A stretch of DNA of 64,000 nucleotides from Halichoerus grypus. Taxonomy: Eukaryota > Chordata > Mammalia > Carnivora > Phocidae. The position numbers were made by a program, and so were the translations under genes. Shown one piece after another: positions 11,040 to 22,799 of the stretch (within the stretch, counting starts at the first letter, position 1; the number at the start of each line of letters is the position of its first letter). The stretch spans positions 18,983,168 through 19,047,167 of the forward strand of contig NC_135726.1 of the NCBI RefSeq assembly GCF_964656455.1, given 5' to 3'. Under the pieces are notes generated by a model. That model saw nothing but the letters and a program-made list of their open reading frames with translations. It ran no database searches and was not told the DNA's origin.

Positions 11040-12340
11040 TGGACTGGGTCAGGAGCTCTGAGTTTGGAGCCAGAAAAACCTGGTTCTGTTCCCACCCTGC
11101 CCTTTGCCTGCTCTGCTTCCTGTAGCAAATTGCTCGCTCTTTCAGTGCCTTGGTCCAGCAGAAGGGTCTTATGCAAGCACTGCTTGGGACCTGGGTCTCC
11201 AGCATCTTTAGCTTATGGCCCCCTCTGTTGGGGCACCTAGTGAGTGTGAAGGGAACTCTTAACCCTGCCTCTCTTTTCTGTCCTGGTCCTCTCTGTCAAG
11301 AGTTCTGGTGACTCTTGGGGACTCAGGAACATCTCCATATCACCCACACACATCCACAAGACTCAGAAGAACAGAGGATCCTAAACCGGGTTTGACCGCT
11401 CTTGGGGGCTTTGCTGCCCTCTGCACCTGCTCCTCTTAAGCTTGGCGACTTAGGAGGGCTGAGACAGCTAGAAGCCTAGATGGTCAGAAAGAGAGAGGCC
11501 CCCCTTTGTCCCTCCCTTAGGAGGCAGTCTGGCTGCTATTCGTTTTGAGCTGACTGGGATGGATTTGAAATGCTGCCAGGAGAACTCGTCCCCTAGAAGT
11601 ATAGTAACTCTGCCATCTGAATGCAGCACAGTGCACGAACCATTCACACCCCAGCATGGAGCAGCTGAGCCTTTACACGTGGGGAAAGGCAGGGCAGCCT
11701 GGTGGACAGCAGAGTCTTATGAATTCAGCCCTGCGGGGAAGGAGCTGTTTCTCAGCATCTCTGTTGGGACTATCGCCTTGTTCATTTTCACCCTCACACA
11801 GTGTGCTGCAGGCATTCCGCCCCCTAAAACAGGGCACTCAGTGGCCTTGATATAACTTCTCAATTCAGTCTGGAAGAAAGGACACTCCTCCACACTGCAA
11901 CCATGGAGCTTCCTTAAATCAACCCATGTCCTTGCTTAAGACCTTCAGGAGCTTCCTCTAGCTAAGTCAAGTCCACACTGGAAATGAGTCAAGATTCGTT
12001 CTGATCTGGTCTCTGCCCACCTTGCTAGGTTCCCTTCCAACCACTCTCCACCCGAACCCCCGGGCTCTAGGTGCCTCTGACTTCCGAAGACCCTCTTCTT
12101 CAGCAGCTTCTCTGACCATGTCTCCTTTGAGGTTGAATCACTTGCTCTGTATTAGGGCTCTGGGGTTCCTTAACACACTTCACATTTCAGAATGATAGAA
12201 ATTGTGTAATACTTTCTTTTGTGTTTGTGCCCACGTGCCTCCCCATTTGTGAGCCTTTGGAGAGCAGGAACCCAGTGTCCCCAGCTCAGGGTCTGGCTCA
12301 AGGCTCCATAAACACTTGCTGCACAAATGGAACTGGATCC
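11040..12340 (+). mobile_element. MIR then L2 remnants
   Basis: A MIR-like block is at about 11045-11170. From about 11890 to 12335 the order of words follows the sense 3' end of L2: 'tcaagtccacactgg', 'tctgatctggtctctgccca', 'agagcaggaacccagtgt', and 'ccataaacacttgctgcaca'. Both are ancient and degraded. Confidence 0.5.
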
Positions 12341-12489
12341 TAAAGACACTGGTGACGGAGCTGGACCAGGGAGCTGCCTCTGCGGGTTCTTCAGGTGCAC
12401 AGGCCAGTCTGCCCTGGTGCTAAATGGTCCCACGTGGCATCACCACAGCGCTTTCTCTCTCCCTGCCCTTCTCGATGTATCACTTTCAG

Positions 12490-12512
12490 CTCTCCTCCTC
12501 CTCCTCCTCCCA
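12490..12512. repeat. (TCC)n microsatellite
   Basis: A short pure run of CTC/TCC trinucleotides in intergenic sequence. Confidence 0.8.
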
Positions 12513-12689
12513 ATTGATACTTCAAAGCTTCACAGAAGAACTGTAGGTTTCTTGAGCGAACAATCTCCATGACTGCTAAATAAATAAGCTAGATTCACAG
12601 ACAATTCAGGAAAACCAGGTTGGGTGAGCGTGACTGCATTTTTAGCAGGAGGCCGATGGCTGAGTACAAGTCCTTTGGAAGGCAAAACA

Positions 12690-13075
12690 AAGCACACTTT
12701 TTATTGTAAGATACTTTCAGACCTATAAAAAATATTGCAAAAATGGAGTTCATGTGTATCCTTCATCCAGCTTCCCCTAATGATAACAACTTTCAAAACC
12801 ATAGTCCAGTGATCAAAACCAGGAAATGAACAGTGGTACAATACAATTGTTGTACTTTAGGTGAATTTCACCAGTTTTCCTCAAATGTTCTTCTGTTTCA
12901 GGATCTGCTTCAGAATCCCACATTGCTCATGGTGGTTGTGTGTCTTCAGACTCTTCCAGTCTGTAAGAATTTCTCCTTCTTTCCTTACTTACATGACCTT
13001 GACATTTCTGATGAGTACTGATCAGTTACAGGGAAGCTTTCTATTTGCTTCTGGTTCCCGGTTGGTTTCCAGATG
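12690..13075 (-). mobile_element. L1 3'-region remnant
   Basis: The reverse complement resembles an old L1 3' untranslated region. The typical plus-strand words are 'cttcatccagcttcccctaa', 'aatttcaccagttttcctca', and 'gatgagtactgatcagttac'. A second copy of the same region is in CDH5 intron 2 at 40.1-40.5 kb. Confidence 0.6.
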
Positions 13076-13724
13076 ATTGAAGTTCCTGGAGGTCTGCCTT
13101 TAGGATGAGTTATGGATAAGTGCTGCTGCTTCTTTCACCCCTCTTCTCCTTGGTTCCCTTGGGATCCTCTGGAGCAAATGTCAGAGGAGGGAAAGCATTA
13201 TGTGGAGGTGATTAACGTTTCTTGACCTTGGGTGTTCACTGTCATATTCCAAGTTCCCGATCACATCTGCAGTCAATTACACAATTAGCCATGCATGTTG
13301 ACTTTGGAATGGATGCAGATTCCCTCTTGTTCCTCCTTTTCTGCAAATCTTTCTCCATTCCTCCCCTCTTCCATTTGTCCCCTGTTAGTGACAGATTAGA
13401 GGAGGCTCCAGGGCTGACCTGGTGCACATACTTCCCTGGAGTCATGCTCTGGGACACCTCTGCCAGGTCGCTGCGGGGGGTGGGGAGGCCGGATGTCAGT
13501 GGTGGATTGGGAAGTCGGACGGTGTGCTGATCCTTATAGTGTCCTGCACTCACTGATGGGGTCATGTGGCCCATGAGGTTGGGGACAGGAGCAGGGCCCT
13601 GGGAGAGCAGTCAGCTGGGGTAACAAAGCATCAGCCAGCTCAGTCCCCATCACATTCGGAGAGTTCTCCTCTAGTGATGAGCCTGGGCTTTCTGAGGGAC
13701 AATGGAAGAACATTCTAGAACCCA

Positions 13725-13760
13725 TTCACATTCATTCATTCATTCACTCAAATATTCATT
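13725..13760. repeat. (CATT)n microsatellite
   Basis: Short tandem ATTC units run from 13726 to about 13750, degrading into a related AT-rich stretch. Confidence 0.8.
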
Positions 13761-15400
13761 CATCTGTTTAACCAGAGCATACCCTGGTTGGTTATCTTTA
13801 TTATTGTCTTTGTTTTTGCTGTCATTGTGATTCTTAGGTATGGGGACATAGGGATGAGTCAGACTCGGGGCCTGCCCTCACAATGCTCACAGAGACAGAT
13901 AGACCATAGAAGAGCTCAGTGCCATGTGATAAGGGCTCTGTTGAAGGGATGTATTAAGTTTGTGGGAATAGGGGAGAGTGAATGACTTAACTGTGACAGG
14001 GATATATAGTGGGTGGGACAGGTGACCCTAAAAGATTTAGAAGGGTTAGGCTAGCAAAATGGGGAAGGGACTGATTTGCCAGGGGAACAGCATGAGCAAA
14101 GGCCTGAAGTGGGGGAAAGCCTGTGATTACCTGAAGGAATTGAAAACTCCCTACTCCTTTACTCCTTTATTCATTCATCTACCCATTTGCTCTGGACCAT
14201 GTGTGCTGGGCACAGGGCCAGCAAGGGGAGGTGGATCTGGCCTTGCCTAAGGGTGTTATAGTCAGGGCAAGAAGACTGAAGGTTATTATGAGACCAGAAA
14301 TATACACTGATTTCTTAGGGAGGAGAGAGTGATGGGCAGGGAAGGCTTCTTGGAGGAGGATATCTTTGAGGTTTGACTTGAGGAGGATTTGGGCAAGTGA
14401 AGAAGCAGAGATGGTCTCTCACTGAGAGAACAACATGTGCAAAGGCCTAGAGGTCATGTGTTCATTCTTTCACTGACTATATCCGTTCGTTCAGGAAATA
14501 TGTATTGAGTGCCAGCTATGTGTCTGTACTATGCATAGGGGTTACAAAGTGAACAATTATGGAGCTTATGTTCTAATGGAGCATTTCAGTCAGGTTCAGC
14601 TAAGCTATGCTGTGATAGCATGCAACCGCCCAAATCTCAGTGGCTTGCAAAAATGAAGGTTCATTTTTCACTCATGTTATATGTTCATTGCTGGTGGCAG
14701 AGAGACTAGAGATGGTGGAACCATGAGCTGGTTCTTAAAGTTTCTGCTGCAAAGTGACAAGTGTCTCTTTCACTCACATTCAACAAATTGAATCACTTGG
14801 CCAAGCTTGACATCAATGGGTTAAGGATGTGTAACTCTCCCACAGAGAAGGGCAATGCATATTTTGACCAATAAGACAACCTACCATTTGTCTGAGGAAA
14901 GGCCAACAGCTTAATATGACAGACTGTTTGGCACGAAGGCAGATATATCAATACAGAGATTAAAATGTTAAGGAGAAGCCAGATTATGCAGGGCCTTGGG
15001 TAGTAGGCTGAAGAGTTTGGGCTCTGTCATCTGACAGTGGAGAGCCATGGGAAGTTTGAAAAATTCTGTTGAGTTTAAGGGAGTGCAAAATCTTATTTGC
15101 ACTTTAGACAAATAATTTCAGTGACTGCAGGAGAACGGCTGGTGGGGGTTGAGGCTAGAGGTAGAAAGAGCAATTGGGGAATTTGGGGAATACCATAGTA
15201 GAGAAGGAAGAGGGCCCCGTTAAGGCTGGCACAGTTTAGAGAAGAGGGCTTCAGGAGACATCAGGAGTAAAATCAAGGGAATTTGTTCATTAGCACATTG
15301 TTCAACAGATATTTTAGAGACAGAATAAACACGTAGGTACATATATTTGGGTCTTGTGTGCCAATGATGTGACCAGTAACCAATCATTTTTAAAATGAAA
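13761..15400. other. Intergenic sequence, ancient repeats of unassigned family
   Basis: Phrases such as 'aacagcatgagcaaaggcct' (14088) and 'aacaacatgtgcaaaggcct' (14428), and a 'gggccttgggtagtaggctg' block (14993), are typical of an old dispersed mammalian repeat that I cannot name. Related stretches are at about 5.5-6.1, 7.96-8.1 and 43.8-44.2 kb. There is no gene. Confidence 0.4.
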
Positions 15401-15402
15401 TA

Positions 15403-15606
15403 GGGGCACCTGGGTGGCTCAGTCAGTTAAGCGTCTCTTGATTTCGGCTCAGGTCATGATCTCACAGTTGTGAGATTGAACCCAGCATTGGGTCTTGTGC
15501 TGGGCATGGGGCCTGCTTAAGATTCTCTCTCTCTAGCTCCCTCTGCCCCTCCCCCCCGCTCATGCACACACACTCTCTCTCTCTAAAAAAAATAATAAAA
15601 TAAAAT
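15403..15606 (+). mobile_element. SINEC (carnivore tRNA-Lys SINE)
   Basis: The element begins with the tRNA-like head (GGGGCACCTGGGTGGCTCAG) and contains the 'ggctcaggtcatgatctcac' box. It continues through a CT-rich segment and ends in an A-rich tail. The body differs from the two young copies at 48.4 and 63.1 kb, so it is probably an older subfamily. The flanking duplication (about taaaatga) is short and uncertain. Confidence 0.9.
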
Positions 15607-15639
15607 GAGACCCTGATGAAATCTCTCTCCATTAAAAAA

Positions 15640-16020
15640 AAATGTCGATTAAAAAAAATTTACTCTATATTTACATATAGTAATATTCATTTTTGAGGGG
15701 AGTACAGTTCTATGACTTTGACAAATAGACTTGTTTACTGCCACAGATAAGATACTGAATGGTCCTGTCACCCCAAAAATCTCCCTTGTGCACCTTCTCT
15801 TTTTTAGTCAAATCTTCCTTCCTTGCCAACTCCTGGAAATCCTGATCTGTTCTCTTTTGCTCTAGTTTTGCCTTTTTCAGATGTTGAATAAATGGGATCT
15901 TTGGAGTCTACCCTCTTTTATTTAGCATAATGCAATTGAAATCCATTCCAGTTGTTGTACGTATCAATTTGTCCTTCCTTTTTGTTGTTCAGTAGTATTT
16001 CGTTATATGTCTGTATCAGA
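15640..16020 (-). mobile_element. L1 3'-UTR remnant
   Basis: Plus-strand words such as 'gtacagttctatgactttga', 'aaatagacttgtttactgcc' and 'tagcataatgcaattgaaat' follow the reverse complement of old L1 3' ends. It lies directly after a SINEC. Confidence 0.6.
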
Positions 16021-16029
16021 ATTGGTGTG

Positions 16030-16053
16030 AAAGCAAGCAAGCAAGCAAGCAAG
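16030..16053. repeat. (AAGC)n microsatellite
   Basis: Six tandem AAGC units in intergenic sequence. Confidence 0.9.
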
Positions 16054-17104
16054 CCCCAGATCACTTTTCACTCTTTGTGCTCTGCAAAATGTTAGCTGCT
16101 TTATGTGGTGCCCCAGATGGGGCTTTTCTTTCTCCTGCTGAGCGCTCTCTGCCTGAAGGTCTCCCTCTGCTTAGCCAGGAAAACCTTGAACTCAAAGGTA
16201 GAGCTTTGTTTTTTCCCTTTGATGAGAAGACTCACTTCCTGCTCAAAGTCCCATCAAAACCCAAAACTTCCTTGCACAGCTTCCTGTGTAACATCATTAA
16301 CCATCCCTCCAGCAACCATTATTCAGGAGTGTAATAAGTTAATTGTGCTTTTAACACCCCAAGCCAGGAGAGCACATTGCAAAGTCCTGTGAAATTCTTG
16401 AGCGTTAGACATCCCCAGATGGCCTCTGGATGGGCTGTGGAAAATTGGTCCCAGCTCTTTCTCATATCTTTGAGAAAGAGTAATGTAGGCTATTTCTATG
16501 CATTGAAAATCATATGAGGATCACCTGTCTGGAAAACCAGGTTTTTCTCATTCCATGGACTGCAATTGCACTGATTTGGTGTTAAAGAACTCCAAATGCT
16601 AAGAGGTGCAGGTCCCACATGGCCAAGTTCAGATAAATGCTTTCAAAAATTAAAAAAAAAAACAAACAATAAAATTAACAAACCTTCCAACAATAGTTTT
16701 GCCTGGTTCAAAAGCAATGGTTTTAAAAGCAGTTTGGTTAATTTAAAAAACAAAAAGTGTTACTTTAATAAATCGTAAACTTAAAAAACAAAAACTCAAT
16801 GTTAAAAAATGATATTTGGGGATAAACTTTGCTTATCATATTCAGTTTTCAATTAGAAGTAAGTGATTACCTATTAACATAAAATATAACATAAAATAAC
16901 ATCCTTTCTGATTATAAACATACTGCATGCTGATATAGAAAATTTGGAAAACACAGAATTAAGAAGAAAAGAAAAATTACATAATTCCAAAATCTGGAGA
17001 TGAATATCTACTAGTAAAAAAAAAAAAATTGGGATCCAACTATAAATAATGCATTGGATTCTGCCTTTTTGCTTGACTTTGAGTTCAGCTCAAGATCACC
17101 ATGT
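16054..17104. other. Intergenic AT-rich sequence
   Basis: No gene is seen. The segment from 16640 to 17035 is A-rich and may be further L1-derived DNA. Otherwise nothing is recognised. Confidence 0.5.
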
Positions 17105-17317
17105 AACAACATGACTTTTTTTTTTAAATATTTTTTTTAGGATTTTATTTATTTATCAGAGAGAGAGACAGAGGCAGGCAGAGGGAGAAGCACAGGCTCC
17201 TTGCTGAGCAAGAAGCCCGATGTGGGACTCGATCCCAGGATCCTGGGATCATGACCTGAGCCGAAGGCAGACGCTTAACCGACTGAGCCACCCAGGTGTC
17301 CCAACAACATGACTTTT
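17105..17317 (-). mobile_element. SINEC with clear 15-bp target-site duplication
   Basis: This is a full-length reverse-oriented carnivore SINE: T-rich tail, GAGA stretch, 'ggctccttgctgagcaagaa', 'gatcccaggatcctgggatc', and the tRNA-like head ending in 'gagccacccaggtgtcc'. The duplication AACAACATGACTTTT is present at 17105-17119 and 17303-17317. It has landed in an older L1-like segment that resumes at about 17318-17480. Confidence 0.95.
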
Positions 17318-17480
17318 AATGGCTGTCCAGTATTTTTTTTTTAATGGATCTTCCATAATTTACCTAACCAATTTCTTGTTGGATATTTGCATTGTTTCCA
17401 ATTTTTTGCCTTGTACATAACCAGAAATTAACACTGTGGCAGATGTACCTTATGTGTGCCTCTTAGGCTAATATTTGGAA

Positions 17481-18734
17481 GGGGGATTCATGGGTGGACT
17501 AGGGTTTTGGTAGTGAGGATCAGAGGACTCAATCCATCACCTTGAGAACAGTAGGATTTATTATGTGTATCCTTGACCTCGGAGGTGCCTGGAACCAGGG
17601 CACACAGGGATGGACACTTTCTGGCCCAGAGTCCATCCTCCAGGATTGATTTGGTGAAGAGCAGGAGGGCTGGACATGGACTCTGAGGCAGGGGTTGGTA
17701 CTGGGAGGGATTGTGCAGTGGACTGTGACCCTTACAAGCCAAAGGCTCCTGCAGCCAGGGCCAGCAGATCCCTATGAGTTGAGGTTCTCAGTGCCAACAG
17801 GATAGCTGGAGGATGTAGGTGTCCTGTTTCCTCCGGAAGGTGGAGAACTAGATCCTTGACTCTCCCACATCAGAGCCTGGCTGGAGGGGAGGGACAGAGC
17901 CAGAGCCTAAGGTGGGTTGTGGGGTTGGACTTTGTGGCTGCCTCTCTGATCCAGGTTCTCGGTCAAGGCCCAGAACCCTCAGAGCCTGCGGTCCACATCA
18001 GGATATTAGGGTGCGCTGCACTGGGGTTGCTGCTGAGCATTTGCTTATGTCGTGCGCCCCCAAGTGGTAATTTTTCCCACGACCAGCTCAATAGAGATGG
18101 ATAGCACTTCCTGGTCCAGCCTTCAGCTCCCAGGTCTGGGAAAGTCACCTGCAGATCCACATTTTTGGGGGAACGAGGAGGGGGGGATTCTAGCACTAGT
18201 TTCTAACTTGCTGTGTGGCTTTGGTCATGTTGCAACCCTTTCTGGGCCTCACTTTAGTCTTCTATGAGGAGGAATTTCATGTCAGCCTCAGAGATTTGAC
18301 CTGGGGTAAGGGGAAGGGCTCTGAGCCTCTGCTGCTCCTGCCCACTTTTGCCAGGCGCAGGGCCCAGGATTCACTGGAGCAGTATAGTTAGCAGAATCCA
18401 GGGAGCACTGGGTTTGTGCCCTACTGTGGTGTCTACCAGAGGCTGCAGATTCAGAGGCAAGCCTCCTGCCTTCACTCCTCCAACCTCAGGGTAAACAGGA
18501 ACCAAAGAGAGGAGGTTGCTAGAGTGGCTGGGAGCTCAGAACCAGACCCTACTGGAGGGTTGGAGGGATAGGAGGTGATGTGAAGCCTGAGAGGCTTCTT
18601 GGAGGAAAAGGTAGTGGACAGATCTCATGAGATCCAGGGGTTGGGCAACTCTGAGTTCAGAGGGCAAGCCTCTGAATTTGGACATTAGATAGGCAGGAAA
18701 ACTGAGCTCAAAAGCCAGCCTAGGTGGTGGTGTT
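17481..18734. other. Intergenic sequence, nothing recognised
   Basis: GC-moderate sequence with short open frames on both strands but no coherent exon structure, conserved protein motif or clear repeat. Confidence 0.5.
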
Positions 18735-21700
18735 GGGGTTGACATCCGCAGGAATGGCAGAATAAGGAAATCCTGTTTTCCATAAAAACAATGAAAACAC
18801 TGGAAAAAATTGTCAAAATCAACTTTTTCAGAACTCTGGGAATTAACCAAAGACTTTCAACAATTCTGTGAGTGTTTATTCACAAGAAGAGGCTAAATCT
18901 TGGTAAGAACCATGATCTTTGTGGTCTTTTAACTTACCCTAGTTACATTCCCCCCTCTTCAGCCCTGTAGTAGCCTTGAAACCCAATAGCCCCACAATCC
19001 TAGTGAAAATCAGCAGCCTACCAATGACTGGAAAGGGAAGAGTGGTGTTGGAGCTCCTCCAAAGCCCAGTTCCCAAGTAATTGTCATTATTTGAACCGTC
19101 TGGTGGTCCTTAGAAGACCTCGTTTTATTTTTATTTTTTTAAATTTTATTTACTTATTTGACCGAGAGAGAGAACACAAGCAGGGGGAGTGGGAAGAGGG
19201 ATAAGGAGGCTCCCCGCAGAGCAGGGAGCCAGACTTGGGACTCTATCCCAGGACCCTGGGCTAGTGACCTGAGCCAAAGGCAGACACATAATGACTGAGC
19301 CACCCAGGCGCCCCTAGAAGACCTCATTTTAAAGCTTGCTTTTATTTCACCTGACTTGAGATTTGCTCAATGCAAACAGCTTTTTTTCCTGAAGGCATTT
19401 GCTGAAAACAATCAGTGGTAATCCTTTCACATCTCAGCTGCCTGAGGTAGTGATAACAGCTCAGGCAAACAAGAAGCTGACCAAAAATCTTAAAAGGAAA
19501 AGTTGGGGAATGAGCTGTCCACTCACTTGAAAAACTCTGGCATAGTCCTGGGAATCTAAAAGGCCACTCACATGTGTAGGGCTAAGCACATGTCCAGGAG
19601 ACACCAGGGGAAACCCCAAGCTCTCAATTCGGGTGGACCTTGAGGCTCTGTGCAGTCAGAAAGGGAAGGCTAAGGCTGAGTTGTAAACTGCCTGCCTGAG
19701 CTTTGAAGAAGTTTTCCGACATACACACAGAGCCTTTCAGCAAGCGCTGAGAGATTTATTGGTTTTAGGCATTTAAGGGGGTATCTGACTACTCATTGGC
19801 TGACTACCACCAAGCAGAGACTTCAGTGGCCACACACAACAAAGAGTACAAATTTTACAGCATTAGTTTAGGAAAGCCACTAACAAACTACAGCAGCAAC
19901 AAAAACCAAAACAACAAACCTTGGGGAGCAAGGGTATGGTTTCCACAGTTGCCATGTTATATTACTTAAAATATCCAACTTTCTACAAAAACTATGAGAC
20001 ATACAAAGAAACCAGAAAGTATAGCCCATTTGTAGGGGAAAAAAAAGCAATTGATAGAAACTATCTCTAAAGAAACCCAGATGTTGGACTTACTAGCCAA
20101 AGAGTTTAACCTAGTTATTTAAAATACATCCAAAGAACTAAAGGAAACCATGTCTAAAGAACTAAAGAAAAATGTGAGGATTATGTCTCACCAAAGAGAA
20201 TATCAGTAAAGAGATAGAAATTATTAAAAAAAAATACAAAAACAAATGGAAATTCTGGAGTTGAAAATATAATAAATGAAATGAAAAATTCACAAGAGCT
20301 CAAGAAGAGATGTGAGTGAGCTGAAGAAAGATCAGTAAACTTGAAGATAGATCAATTGAGATTATCTTGTCAGAGGAACAACAACAAAAAAAATGAAGAA
20401 AATGAATAGAGCCTTAGATAGCTATTGGACATCATCAGACATACTCATATATGCATAATGGGTGTCCCAGAGTAAAAAGAGAGAGAAGGAGGCAGAAAGA
20501 ATATCTGAAAAGATAATGGCCCCAAACTTTCAAATTTGATAAAAATATTAATCTACATATCCAATAAGTTCAATGAACTTCAATAAGATAAACTGTTAAG
20601 ATTTATCCCAGACACATCATAATGAAACTGTTGAAGATCAAAGACAGAGAGAATATTGAAAGCAATAACAGAGAAATTATGTATCACATACAAAGTTTCC
20701 TCAATAAGATTAATAGCCAATTTCTCATCAGAAGCTAGGGAGGCCAGAAGGCAGTGGAATGACATTCATAGTGCTGAAAGAAAAAGGCTATCAGTCAAGA
20801 ATTCTGTATTTTGAAAAAATAAAGGAAAATTAATGCCCAGATAAACAAAATGGAGAGAATTTCTCACTACCAGACTTTCCCTACAAAAATTACTAAGGAG
20901 AGTCATTCAGGTTGAAATGAAAAGACACAGACAGTAACTTGAATCCATATGAAGAAATAAAGATCAGCAGTAAAGGTAACTGTATAGGTAGATATAAAAA
21001 ATTAAAGAGGCATATTTTTGTGTGTACCTTTCCCCCTTCTATCTGATTTAAAAGACAACTGTATATAAAGCAAAAACTATAAATTTATGTTGATGGTCAT
21101 ACAATGTATAACAATATAATATGTACAACAATGGATAGTGCAAAGGAGGCGAGAGGGAGTAGAGCTATATAGCAGCAAAGTTTTGTATAGTATTTAAATT
21201 ACGTTAGTAAAAATTCTAACTGGATTGTTATAAGATTTTAAATATAACCTCATGGGAACCACTAAGGAAATTAAAAAAAAAAGTAAAGACATGACAAGAG
21301 AATTAAAATGGTATGCTAGAAAATACCTGTTTAACATAAAAGAAGGCAGTAATAGGGTAATAGAGGAACAAAAAAGATATAAGATATAGAAAAAAATAGG
21401 AAAATAGCAGACATATATCTCACCTTATAGTAATTACATTAAGTGTAAAAGGATTAAACATGCCAATCAAAAATCAGAGATTGGTAGGATGGATAAATTG
21501 CCATGATCCAATTATATTTTGTCCATAGAAGACACACTTTCTATTAAAAATGCAAATTGGTTGAAAGTAAAAGGATGGAAAAAGATATATTATGCAAACT
21601 AACTGAAAGAGAGCTGGAGTGACTATACTAATATTAGATGAAACAGACTGATAAAAATTGTTACCAGATACAAAAGTACATTTTATAATGCTAAAGGGTC

Positions 21701-22240
21701 AATCCTTCAGGATAACAATTATAAACCTATATGCCCCTAACAACAGAGACTCAAAATACATGAAGCAAAAACTGACAGAATTGAAGGGAGAAATAGACAA
21801 TTCAACTATAATAGTTGGAGATTTCAGCACCCCACTTTCAATAATGGATAGAGAGTAACTAGACAGATAAGTGAGAGAATAAAAGAGTTGAACAACACTA
21901 CAAACTGGCTATATCTAACAGACAGCTATAAAATACTCCACTACTAACAGCAGAATACACATTCCTCTCAAATGCACACAGAATATTCTCCAGGATAAAA
22001 CATATGTTAAGGCATAAAACAAGTCAGAAATAAATTTATAAGGATTGAAATCATAAAAATTATGTTCTCTAACCATAAGGGAAAGAAAATAGAAATCATT
22101 AACAGCAGGAAATTTGAAAAATTCACAAATATGTGAAAATTAAATAATGCATTCCAAATAACCAATGGATCAAAAAGGAAATCACAAAGGAAGTTAGAGC
22201 AAAATTGGAATTAAGACAAATTGACCCCTGAGATCTTTAC
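18735..22240 (+). mobile_element. L1 (M-type) element: 5' region, ORF1 remnant, ORF2 start; 3' truncated
   Basis: About 3.5 kb reads as one old L1 in sense orientation, interrupted by the SINEC at 19112-19331. From 18735 to about 19990 is 5' non-coding sequence. From about 20050 to 20940 is a decayed ORF1 region, with the words 'aattctggagttgaaaatat' and 'aggccagaaggcagtggaat'. An inter-ORF spacer follows to about 21400, then the start of ORF2. The frame 21658-21858 keeps the endonuclease-like words INLYAPN and IIVGDF typical of L1 ORF2 protein. Many stops and indels show it is dead. It ends abruptly near 22240, next to the CDH5 3' flank. Confidence 0.8.
19112..19331 (-). mobile_element. SINEC nested in the L1
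   Basis: A reverse-oriented carnivore SINE with a T-rich tail, GAGA stretch, 'gcagagcagggagccagact' body and tRNA-like head ('gagccacccaggcgccc'). It is flanked by agaagacctc(g/a)tttta at 19112-19127 and 19316-19331. It splits the 5' region of the L1, so it inserted after that L1. Confidence 0.95.
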
Positions 22241-22799
22241 AAAATATCATCCTTGGAGGACAGTCCCCAGGAAACCCTGCTGGTAGGGGTCAAGGAGCAG
22301 GGGCCTTGTTGAAGTAAACTTCAACCCATACCTCCCCAATTCAAGACCTGACATGGAGGTTTCCTCTTCTCATTTTGATTGTGAGGTTTTCCAGGCAAGA
22401 CTCCAATGTTGGGTCCACACACCCCAATACAGTGCTAGCTGTTCCCTCCTGTCAACCAGCTCATTAGAAATTGATTTCCTCCCTCACTGCTGATGAATCT
22501 CACCCGCCCTGGTCCATTTGCCAAATGCAAATGGTGTGTCAGCCCCAGCTTCCAGAGGCCCTGCCTGTTGTGTAGGGTGGAGGTGGGATTGGGAGGCATG
22601 TACAGAGGCTGAGTGAAGGCATTGAGCACTGGGAAGAAAGAGGGCTGGACTAGGTGTCCAGTGTTATTCTGTGCTTCAATGCAGAGTGAGTGTCTCTGAA
22701 ATCCTAATTGCAAATGTCCCCTTGTGTCCTTTGATGATGATGGTGGTGGTGGTGATGTGTATGTGTCTCACATGAGCTTTCTCAGCTCTAGAAAGAAAA

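Noticed and set aside
21658..21858. Apparent gene with nuclease-like motif (INLYAPN, IIVGDF)
   Set aside because: It is the decayed start of L1 ORF2 within a larger dead L1, with stops on both sides.
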